From Rhabdophis nuchalis (Eukaryota > Chordata > Lepidosauria > Squamata > Natricidae), in NCBI GenBank assembly GCA_039707465.1, contig CM077643.1, positions 40,912,105-40,976,104 on the forward strand: DNA of 64,000 nt, in the 5' to 3' direction. Below, one piece after another: positions 54,691 through 64,000 of the stretch. Within the stretch, counting starts at the first letter, position 1. Every line of letters starts with the position of its first letter. The notes under the pieces are model-generated. The model was not told the DNA's origin and made no database searches. It was given only the letters and a program-made list of their open reading frames with translations. Both the position numbers and the translations under genes were made by a program.

Positions 54691-55182
54691 TGTAAGAAGT
54701 TGGCACCCACCCCTCTCCTAGAAAAATGAAACATTTTAGGAAATATTAAAAAAGGGCAGAATATTTCTCCTAAAAGGAAGGCAGAAACTCAGCCTCCCCC
54801 CCCAACTTTGTCAATGGGCCATTAAGGCCTGAGCCAGTGCATTCTACATAACAAAGGCAGAGCCATCATAGGAATCCTTTCATTACATCATTACTCTGCA
54901 AGAGTCAACCAAACCTGAGACTCAAAATACAACCTATAAAGTTACCCCTGCATGGCCCCATGGGAGTCTGACAACCAATCAGAATACAAGCTCAAATTCA
55001 AAAGCCCAGAGAGGACATAAAACCCAGGTATCTCTTAGCATCCCTTCCCTTTTTTTCTTCACCCAAGATCTTCAAGGCATGTGATCCTGTCCATCATTAC
55101 AACCATCTTTCCAAGCAGCCTCCATGTTTCCAGTGTTTTTCTCCCCACTTGAACTGAACCCAGAAGGACATTTCTTCCAACA
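54691..55182 (+). mobile_element. Solo-LTR-like element (492 bp)
   Basis: Begins TGTAAGAAG and ends CTTCCAACA, flanked by TTAC on both sides (54687-54690 and 55183-55186). It contains a TATA-like ACATAAAACCC. A reverse copy of the same family lies at 62208-62810. No internal retroelement genes are present; this is an old LTR remnant. Confidence 0.75.
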
Positions 55183-55328
55183 TTACACTGATCAGTTCAC
55201 TGGAAGAGACAGGCACTCTCTAACAGCCCCCTACCCATTGTCTTGCTGCACTCCTTGGACAACCTGGAACCGCTCTGTTTCACCATGGTTCTAGATGGGT
55301 ATATAAGTTTCTCATGAGGACAATGAGA

Positions 55329-55329
<1 letters not shown>

Positions 55330-55416
<87 letters not shown>
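55330..55416. repeat. (TTG)n(TTA)n microsatellite
   Basis: Twelve or so TTG units pass into about seventeen TTA/ATT units. It is the expanded tail of the adjacent L2 (tail (AAT)n on the minus strand). Confidence 0.9.
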
Positions 55417-57085
55417 TGTATACCACCCTCTCTCCCGTAGGGACTCAGGGCGGTGCTCAGGAATAATAAAGGATAAAATACATATAAATACAGTCAATAG
55501 ATAAATTTAAAATTAAATTAAATAAATTTAACCTGTGTTAAAATAATAAGAAACCCTATTAAAATGATAGTAAAAACACATTATGCCAGGCCGGCCGCAT
55601 GAAAAAAGTAAGTCTTTAATGTTCGCCGGAAGAGGCGAAGGTCCGTGATGGTACGATGGTCAGGGGGCAGGTCGTTCCAGAGGGCTGGGCCCACCACAGA
55701 GAAGGCCCTTTCCCTGGGAGCCGCCAGGCGGCATTGTCCAGAGGACGGCACCCTGAGGAGGCCCTCCCCCTGGGAGCGGACAGGTCGGATGGAGGTATGT
55801 GGCAGGAGGCAGTTCTGCAAATAACCAGGACCCATGCCATGGAGCACTTTGAAGATGGTCACCAAAACCTTGAAGCGCACCCGGAAGGCCACAGGTAGCC
55901 AGTGCAGCTCGCGCAGGAGAGGTGTTATGTGGGAGTGTCTTTGTGCTCCCAAGATCCCCCGTGCGGCCACATTCTGCACTAACTGGAGTCTCCGGGCGAA
56001 CCTCAAGGGGAGCCCAATGTAGAGAGCATTGCAGTAGTCTAGGCGGGAAATGACAAGAGCTTGCGTGACTGTGTGCAGGGCGTCACGATCTAGAAAGGGG
56101 TGCAACTTGCATATCAGGTAAACCTGATAAAAGACCCCCCTGGCTACGGCCATCACATGGTCATCCAAGGACAGCCGAGAGTCCAGGAGGACGCCCAAGT
56201 TGCGAACCCTTTCTGCGGGGGCTAATGACTCGCCCCCGATAGCCAGGGATGGAACTAACTAGCTATGTCATGGCACTGGAAGCCACAGCCACTCGGTCTT
56301 GGACGGGTTGAGTCGTAGCCCATTCCTCCCCATCCAGACTCGCATGGCCTCCAGACACCGGGACATCAACGGCATCGTTGGGGTGGTTAGGGGTAGAGAT
56401 GTACAACTGGGTGTCATCCGGGTACAGATGGAATTCTATCCCAAAACCATGGATGATCTCACGCAGCGGCTTCATGTAGATGTTAAAACAGGAGAGGCGA
56501 GAGGACCGACCCCTGTGGCACCCCACAAGTGAGGGGCCTCGAAGTCGACCTCTGGCCCCCTGTCAACACAAATTGCGACCGGCCGGAGAGGTAGGAGGAG
56601 AACCACCGAAGTACGGTTCCCCCCAACCCTAACCCCTCCAGCCGGTGCAATAGGATACCATGGTCGATGGTATCGAAAGCCGCTGAGAAATCCAACAGGA
56701 CCAGGATAGAGGAGCAACCCCTATCCCGAGCCCTCCAGAGATCATCTACCAACGCGACCAATGCCGTCTCCGTGCTGTGTCCGGGCCGGAAACCGGACTG
56801 GCGCGAGTCTAGATAGGCAGTTTCCTCCAGGTACTGGGGGAATTGTCGTGCCACCACACTCTCAACGACCTTTGCCAAAAAGGGAAGGTTGGAGACTGGA
56901 CGATAGTTGGATAATAGAGCTGGGTCCGGGGAGGGCTTCTTGAGGAGGGGCCTCACCACCGCCTCTTTCAAGACGGCCGGCAAGAACCCCTCGCTCAAAG
57001 AAGCATTTACAACCCCCTGGAGCCAGCCTCGTGTAACCTCCCGGGAGGAGGTTCTGGGATTCTTCTTTTTCTGAGCACATTCCAC
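55417..57085 (-). mobile_element. L2-type LINE with broken reverse transcriptase
   Basis: A 1.7-kb L2 piece on the minus strand. RT words: [60 protein letters not shown] and [15 protein letters not shown]. After a frameshift near 56490 comes YPDDTQLY, where Ala of the YADD box is Pro. The C-terminal part (LQLVQNVAARGILGAQRHSH, LHWLPVAFRVRFKVLVTIF) is in a third segment. 5'-truncated; non-functional. Confidence 0.92.
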
Positions 57086-57089
57086 AGCT

Positions 57090-58114
57090 TGATAATGATC
57101 AACACAATGGAAAGCCTTTCTATAATCGATTCCTCCTTTTTAGTATTCTTTGGCTTTCTCAGTTATTGAGTGTCCATCAAAGATAATGCCTTACATTCCT
57201 TGGCCTGTTCTGAAGCTAGCTTGAACATCTGGCATCTCTGTTTTCATGTGGGGCTCTAATCTGTATTGGATGATCCTGAGCATTATTTACTCATGTGAAA
57301 TTAAGGAGAGTGTGCAAAACACACACTTCTTGTTTCCTGACTGCATTCCATTCCAGCAACTTAAAATATTCTGTAAGGAAACAACCTGGCTCAGAGTGCT
57401 AAAAACCTCTTGTCATTACCTTCTTCCACACAGTATGAATAGCTTGTCATTAAGTGATCATCTGTCCCCATCATCTTCTTCCATCACTTCTTGCCAAAAC
57501 ACTGGTAGATGAATGCTTGTTTTAGCTGGGTACCTGAAATGACCTTCACTTCTTAGGTGACTCTGCTGTGAATATATGCAGCCTTGGCATGCACTCCTAA
57601 TGTTCTTCATTCATCTCACCCAGGAATTTACCCTAAACACACACACACACACACACAGAGCAAGGCAGCAGTATTCAGACACTTTAAATCAATCTGTTAA
57701 TAGATTTAAATCTTTTAATAATCAGAACTTTATAAAGTTCTTTGCTTTGATCTTATCTCTGAGACTTCGGGCAAGAGTTCTTATCAGCACAATCACAATT
57801 TGCATCAGATGAAGTCACATCACAAATAAGCCCAATTTACAGAAAAATCAGAGCTCACACTCTTTTTCAGCGACAGACATTTTGGAATATATTGCAGACA
57901 TCACTTTGTGCTGCCCTGGAACACTTTTATGGCTATTTCCTGAGAGAAAGTACAGCATTAACTCAAGAAATTTGCTGACAATAGATGTCAAGGTGTAAGT
58001 TTCATTAAAGTAACATGGATGGTAGCCTCTGGTAAAATTATTCTCTTTCTTCATGAGTTCATTTCAACTGCTTTAAAACTTAGTTAAAATAATAAAGAAA
58101 AAAAAACCCTCCTA
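57090..58114. other. Intergenic; one (AC)n
   Basis: A short (AC)n at 57636-57657 is the only feature I can name. Confidence 0.5.
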
Positions 58115-58300
58115 AATGCTAGAAGAGGACGAGTTTGGTATAATGGCTAAAGTACCAGGGTAGAAACTGGGAAACTGTAGCCCTGCCTTAGGCAAAAAAG
58201 CTAGCTGGATGATCTTGGGCTAGTTAGTCTCACCCCTCTAGGAAAGAGATAATGGCAATTCACTTCTGAAATCTTGCCAAGAAAACTGCAGAGACCCATC
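58115..58300 (+). repeat. tRNA-derived SINE
   Basis: Starts GAGTTTGGTATAATGGCTAA (A-box-like) and contains CCTGCCTTAGGCAAAAAAGC and CTGGATGATCTTGGGCTAGT, common to squamate SINEs. Confidence 0.6.
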
Positions 58301-58735
58301 CAGACTATCTTGAAGACAAAGAGGTTAGAATGCAGTATTGCAGGCTAATTCAGCTCACTGCCAGGAATTTGATCCTCACTGGCTCAAAGTTGACTTAGCC
58401 TTCCATCCTTCCATGTTGATAAAATGAGGACCCAGAATATTGGGGGCAAGATGCTGATATTTGTAAACCACTTAGCACGCTGTAAAGCAGTGCTGTTACT
58501 ATAAGAGCCAGGATGGTTAGAATGCAGTAATTGCAGGCTAACTCTGCTGACACTGTCAGAAGTTCGATTCCTTTGATCCTGACCTGCTCAGAGTTGACTC
58601 AGCCTTCCATCCTTCCAAGGTCAATGAAATGAAGACCCAGATTGTTGGGGGCAATAGGCTGACTCACTTAAAAAGGGCTGTAAAGCACCCTGAAGCAGTA
58701 TGTGAGTCTGTTATTGCTACTGCTAAAAAAAGGAA
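58300..58735 (+). repeat. Two tandem squamate SINE units
   Basis: Units at about 58320-58500 and 58510-58735 each hold GGTTAGAATGCAGTA, a TTGATCCT-type B box, TCAGCCTTCCATCCTTCCA and GGCTGTAAAGCA-like ends. Tandem arrangement of two copies, or an old dimer. Confidence 0.8.
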
Positions 58736-58781
58736 ATATATTCTAGGGAAGCCAGAATATCCTGGCTCTGCCTCTTGATAT

Positions 58782-59237
58782 TGTTAGGAGTAGACTCGTA
58801 GAGTTGGGTAGGCAATATATAATACCATGATGAAAAATGGTCATTGTGGCTTTAAGGATGTTGGAATGTTGGAATGCAATTAGGAAGTGTAATTATCTCC
58901 ACAATAAGAGGAAGTAAGCAGAACGCATGCTCTCTCTGCTAATTGCTCTATTTGCTGATCTATCTACTGTTTGCTATCTGCTCGTGTGCTGTGACTGACT
59001 GTGTTTGAAGAAGGAAGAAGGAAGTATTGCTGATTACTGACTGTAAGCAAACTGCTATTTGTTTAGGACTTGGTTTGACTCACTTTACCATCACTCCTTG
59101 TGAAGCAGTAGTATAGTTTTACAACACCAGTAAAGCTATTTTTGTTTTACTAACAGTGTCTGGTTTACTATTTGTGTGTTTACTAGCAACGTTTTTCTAG
59201 CTGCATATTCCGCTGCACAACTTTCTGTCTCCCAACA
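58782..59237 (+). repeat. LTR-like relic (tentative)
   Basis: TGTTAGG at one end and CCCAACA at the other. GATAT occurs near both borders, but not at matching distances. No other copy in the window. Confidence 0.3.
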
Positions 59238-59253
59238 GAGATATCCCCTAACA

Positions 59254-59388
59254 CGGGGGTCTGCAAAGTTGGCTCTTTGAAGACTGGTGGACTTCAACTC
59301 CCAGAATTCCCCAGCCAGCCTAGCTGGCTGGGGAATTCTGGGAGTTGAAGTCCACCAGTCTTCAAAGAGCCAACTTTGCAGACCCCTG
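59254..59388. mobile_element. 135-bp palindromic MITE
   Basis: Arms of about 66 bases around a short CTA centre, nearly perfect (a mismatch at the outer end). CCCTAACA is duplicated exactly at 59246-59253 and 59389-59396. Same length and ends (GGGGTCT) as the element at 44997. Confidence 0.95.
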
Positions 59389-59396
59389 CCCTAACA

Positions 59397-60107
59397 GATA
59401 TGACACCTGTTCCTCCTTACTTTGTTTCTTTACTCCAGCCCTTTCCCTCTCCCAATTGTTAAGTGCTGGTCCTTTCCCTCCTCCACACATTTGCCACATA
59501 TCTTCTTCAAGTGCCCGAAGGAATGGCTATAGAATGAGGAACGGTCCCTTATTCCAATCTGCTATGTGCGTGTTATTTGTGTATAATTGCAAACAAGAAA
59601 TAAAGAAAAAAGGGGGTATGGATCTCAAAGGAGTATTAAAGCAAAGAATGGAGTGCATAATATAATGTGCCATAAAAAGTATTTTTATTTGCAACAAGCT
59701 AATGGGTAGAATGGAAGGAGGTATTTTGTGTTGCCACCACTAGATGGAGATCTTCTCCTTTCCTAGTTGGATTCCTTTCCTATTCATCTTCAAACTTTGA
59801 GGATCAGAAAGACATGTCTGGGATCTACAGAATTTATACAACAGGTGACACTAGACTTAAAGGGCACTGGATAAACATGGGTAGTTCAGTATTTTGTGGA
59901 AGCCCAGGGTTGTGGTGTAACAATTCTATGCTCAATGAGCCAACAGATAAAAGAAATATTTTTATTCATCAGCAATTGGTTGTATGATCTGTCTTCCAAT
60001 ATTATTGCACTTTGTGTTGTTTAATCTTTTTTATCAGAGATGTTTTAAATCGTACTTTTTCCATGTAAGCCACTGAGGGTTTTTTATTTGCTGTGTGTAG
60101 ATGTTGG
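59397..60107. other. Intergenic, no recognised element
   Basis: No gene or repeat I can support. Confidence 0.5.
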
Positions 60108-60111
60108 TTAT

Positions 60112-60882
60112 TAAAATGAAATTCAATGGTGAAAAAAGTAAAGTTCTACATTTAGGCAAGAAAAACCAAATGCACAAGTACAGTATAGGTGGTACCTTGC
60201 TCAATAGCAGCAACTGTGAGAGGGATCTTGGAATCCTAGTGGACAACCATTTAAATGTGAGCCAGCAATGTGCAGCAGCTGCCAAAAAAGCCAACACAGT
60301 TCTAGGCTTCATAAACAGAGGGATAGAATCAAGATCACCTGAAGTGTTGATACCACTTTATAATGCTTTGGTAAGCATTCCACACCTGGAATACTGCATT
60401 CAGGTTTTGGTCGCCACGATGTAAAAAAGATGTGGAGACTCTAGAAAGAGTGTAGAGAAGAGCAACAAAGATGATTAGGGGACTGGAGGCTAAAACATAT
60501 GAAGAACGGTTGCAGGAACTGGGTATGTCTAGTTTACTGAAAAGAAGGACTAAGGGAGACATGATAGCAGTCTTCCAATATCTCAGGGGCTGCCATAAAG
60601 AAGATGGAGTCAAACTATTCTCCAAAGCACCTGAGGGCAGGACAAGAAGCAATGGGTGGAAACTAATCAAGGAAAGAAGCAACTTAGAACTGAGGAGAAA
60701 TTTCCTGACAGAACAATTAATCAGTGGAACAGCTTGCCTCCAGAAGTTGTGAATGCTCCAATACTGGAAGTTTTTAAGAAGATGTTGGATAACCATTTGT
60801 CTGAAGTGGTTCCTGCCTAAGCAGAGGATTGGACTAGAAGACCTCCAAGGTCTCTTCCAACTCTGTTCTGTTATTCTATTCC
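60112..60882 (+). repeat. CR1 LINE, 3' part with coding relic
   Basis: The plus strand codes for MKFNGEKSKVLHLGKKNQMH, ERDLGILVDNHLNVSQQCA, then in a shifted frame RGLEAKTYEERLQELGMSS. It ends AGACCTCCAAGGTCTCTTCC and TGTTATTCTATTCC. It starts at nearly the same CR1 position as the copy at 32249. Confidence 0.9.
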
Positions 60883-61149
60883 TGTTATAAATATGCATAA
60901 TACATGTCTATTTCTTATTAGTTTAATATATGCTGTTGCCTTATATAATTAGTCTTTACAGTTTTTGTACATATACAAGGGCACTTTGTTCCCTACATAG
61001 TCTTTTAAAACATTGAATGGTCAGTCCTATCGATCTGTGTTGTTGCGGTGGCTCTCTTGGGTTTTGGAGTCCACTGACTTAGCTATACTGTACATAGAAG
61101 GACCTGTGACAATTTCACTATTCTAGAACTTCCTAACATGAATGCCAAT

Positions 61150-61576
61150 TGTATACTACAGTTATATACTCAAGTTATGACCATAGTAGCGACTTGAATA
61201 TTCATTGTTAAGCAATGTGGTCATTAGATGAGGCACGATGTGACCATCCTTGATTTTATGACCTTTTCTTGCCATAATCTTGAAATAAATCACCTACAGT
61301 CATTAAACAACCTCTTGTGGACTTCTCCCATTGATTCCTTGCTGGAAACCGCCTGTGAAGGTCACAAATGGCAATCATGGGACCACAAGATGCTGCAGCT
61401 ATTGTAAATGCACAATGGTTGCCAAACACTTAAATCATGATCACATGACAGCATGGATGCTATGACAGGCATCAGTGCGAGAACCAGTCATATATCACAG
61501 TTGTAAGTTATCCTTTTAGTGCTGTCATAATGTCAAACAGTCTCTAAAAGAATGTTATTAAATGAGAATTACCTGT
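61150..61576. mobile_element. Family A MITE, decayed
   Basis: ATACTCAAGTTATGACCATA, TCCCATTGATTCCTTGCTGG and the right end GAGAATTACCTGTA mark it; internal words are diverged. Confidence 0.5.
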
Positions 61577-61579
61577 ACT

Positions 61580-62207
61580 ACCTTGATTTACTTGTACATG
61601 ATTCATTTAGAGGTAATGGAGAAAAGTTTTTATTTGTCTCTCTATACCCAATGATCTTAGCATGTTACATATGGCAGGCACAGTATGTTTAGACATACTT
61701 TGTTATGTGAGAATAACAATTGTGTATTGTCAACATCATGTAGAGTTTAGCATGTTGTGTGAACAAAGCGCTTAGCACTTAATGCTTAACACAGCTCCTT
61801 CATTTGATTTCCACTGGAATTAAATTCTGTTTTCTTATTGATAACTAAAAAATATGGCTTTTGGGGGAATACAAGCATTAGCATTGAAGAAACCAAACCA
61901 AACTAAGATTGTCTCTCCGATCTCTTTACCATCTTTATGAAAAGACTGTTTAACATTCTCAGATCCTCAAAAAATGATTTGAGAAGCTTAAAGAACATAC
62001 AAAGAACAATTTAAAGAATATACGTAGAGTGTTTCACATGGCGGACACCAGGATTTGTGCAAAGAGAAAATGGTAAGGTGATATTTGGTAGATGATACCA
62101 GTATAAATTAGATTTAATTCTATTACCTTTCTCTTTTCCCAGGCCTTTAATTCCTTTGTTTACTGGGGTTTTTTTCACTAATAAAGGCAAAAATATGTGT
62201 GTCCCAG
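61580..62207. other. Intergenic, no recognised element
   Basis: Nothing I can support. Confidence 0.5.
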
Positions 62208-62810
62208 TGTTGGAAGAAATGTCCATCTGGGTTCAGTTCCAAGTGGGGAAAAAGACACTGGATTCATGGAAGTTGCTTGGAAAGAAGGGTTATGGATGGT
62301 AGACAGGACTGCATGGTAGGAGGTCCTGGGGAAAAAGGGGGTCACATGTCTTGAAGATCTTTAAGAAAAAGGGAAGAGATGCTGAGAGAGCCTGAGTTTT
62401 ATATCCTCTCTTGGAAACCTTAGAGTTTCCTGTTCCTGTCCAAGAAATTTATCCCATTGGCTGTCAGAGTCCCAGGGGGCAGGGATCTTAGCTAACTTTG
62501 CAGGCTGTGTCCCAGGCTTGGTTAAATCTTGATGTAATCACCCCAGGTGCCACGTGGTGAGTTCTGTTGTTAGATGGATAGAGGACTAATCCAATCATGT
62601 CCTGAGGGCCATGTCTTAATCCCATCATCCTGGATCTGAAGGGGGTAGATCTTTGTTATGTTGAATAAACTGGCTCAGGCCTTAATGGTCCAGTGACCAA
62701 GTTGGGGAGGATGAGTTTCTGCCTCCCTTTTACGGGAAATATTCTGCCCTTTTAATATTTCCTAAAATATCTTATTTCCCTAGACGAGAGGTGGGTGCTG
62801 ACTTCCTACA
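62208..62810 (-). mobile_element. Solo-LTR-like element (603 bp)
   Basis: On the minus strand it begins TGTAGGAAGTCAGCACCC and ends CTTCCAACA, flanked by CCAG on both sides (62204-62207 and 62811-62814). It matches the 54691 copy along most of its length in the opposite direction, for example AGGAAATATTAAAAGGGCAG against AGGAAATATTAAAAAAGGGC. No coding interior. Confidence 0.75.
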
Positions 62811-63059
62811 CCAGGATAATGTTGCATGGATTGCACCTGTGATTGTATAGAATAGACAGGGAGGAAACTAGATTGCAAGAACACAAGTGAGCGGTCAGAA
62901 AAGGAGACCCAAACTTGTTGGTAGCCTCACATTGCAAGGAACAAGGACATACATTCAGTTTTGCAGCTATTAAGATTGTTAGCCATGCAATAACAAAGAT
63001 AGCCAGGGATATGATTAAAGCCTGGGAGATGGGACCCTTATCAGTCAACAGGAGTGCTG

Positions 63060-63310
63060 ATTTATCACCAGCTTATCAGGTACTTAGGAGCAGAGGGCTT
63101 GGCAGCACAAAGAAACACCAGCCAATCACCAGCCACCAACACACCAATTAAACAATAGGAAGGCACCACATAAATACGACTCAGAATAGCCCAAAGCAAA
63201 TATCCAGTAGGGAGAAGTTCCCTGAAGATGGCCTTCAGCATGAGTCCGAAACTCAGATGAATAAACCTCTGGCCTGATTTCCAAACCAGATTTGATCTTG
63301 CTCTATTTTT
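63060..63310 (+). repeat. Penelope-like repeat, single arm
   Basis: CTGAAGA at 63222-63228, then GGCCTTCAGCATGAGTCC and GAAAC (63248-63252). Same family as the arms at 16425-17045 (shared CAGAATAGCCCAAAGC). Confidence 0.5.
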
Positions 63311-64000
63311 TTTTCTTGTTTTCTGTTTTGTTTTGTTTTTAATCCCCAAAAGAAGATAAGACACAAACCAAAATAGGAATCATGTGCACTGAAATACACC
63401 TTTTTTAATATTTGATGCAGGACAGTTTCTAGAACTAAAAAGAACTTGAGGATTCTTCCACGTCCATCATGATTTTTAGCTGTTTCATATTTTGACCCCA
63501 ACAAAGAAGGCGGAAAGCCCGCTCAGCTGGACTCTTCTCTTCCCTTGTTTTGAAAAGCCAATATCAAAATATCCCATATAAATATTAGTTACATTACTTG
63601 GGAAGATTGTTATCCTGACAATTTTATCTGCCCCTGCTAACTTATTGTGGAATTTTATATTAGCTGTTTATATTCCAAGCTCCCCAGTTCGTTGAGTTGG
63701 GCAGCTCCATAAATTTGATGAAATCAATAAAGGACGGTATTAATCATGGCAATATATAAGTAATGGAATGATGGTTTCTTATAAACTCTAAGGAACTCAA
63801 CAAAATGACAAGCTCATTCAAACATAACATTTGCTTGGTTTTGATGGCAAATAAACTCATTTGCACATTTTTTTTTAATGCCCTGTGAATGGAAGGAAAA
63901 TTTTGAATAATCCTAGAAGGGTGCAAAAACTGCTATTAATTAGCAGTCTTTTAACAATGGTAACTGAAGATGGAATTAACCCAAACTCTACTCCAAAAAA
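63311..64000. other. Intergenic to window end, no recognised element
   Basis: AT-rich; no gene, no repeat boundary recognised. Confidence 0.5.

Noticed and set aside
55312..55497. Poly-asparagine open frame
   Set aside because: Translation of the (TTA/TTG)n microsatellite tail of an L2.

Overview
This window is nuclear DNA from a squamate reptile, most likely a snake. It holds the 3' half of FANCM on the plus strand and a complete MIS18BP1 (KNL2) on the minus strand, in the convergent order known from other vertebrates. The squamate call rests on spliced vertebrate genes, AT-rich introns, CR1, L2, RTE and L1 LINEs, tRNA-derived squamate SINEs, and CR1 tails made of (AATAC)n, which recall the microsatellite-seeding CR1 elements of snakes.

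Layout. Positions 1583-14116 carry the last nine FANCM exons (605 codons). They run from an acidic linker through the degenerate ERCC4-type nuclease domain to the helix-hairpin-helix tail, with a poly(A) signal at 14195. Positions 14.2-19.5 kb are intergenic and full of repeats. Positions 19558-48178 carry MIS18BP1: 16 coding exons plus a non-coding first exon, joined in frame to 1158 codons. The exons encode two SP-K-F-R-K motifs, a SANTA domain, a CENP-C-like motif, a SANT domain and the conserved C-terminal tail. A CpG-rich promoter with a CCAAT box and a CHR-like site lies at about 48.24-48.64 kb. From 48.65 to 64 kb I see no gene, only transposon relics.

Function. FANCM works with FAAP24 and MHF at stalled replication forks. 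MIS18BP1 brings the Mis18 complex and new CENP-A to centromeres. The two are neighbours by synteny, not by pathway.

The most interesting features are the CENP-C motif kept in MIS18BP1 (reported absent from the human protein), two introns that must use GC donors, a duplicated SP-K-F-R-K motif, a CCAAT/CHR promoter pair with cell-cycle spacing, a family of Penelope-like relics with hammerhead-ribozyme-like cores often arranged as head-to-head inverted pairs, three solo-LTR-like insertions with 4-bp target duplications, and two 135-bp near-perfect palindromic elements with 8-bp target duplications. I found no bacterial-type system, CRISPR array or undescribed multigene cassette. Exon calls were made by eye from splice sites, reading-frame continuity and remembered similarity to the human proteins; no alignment was run.
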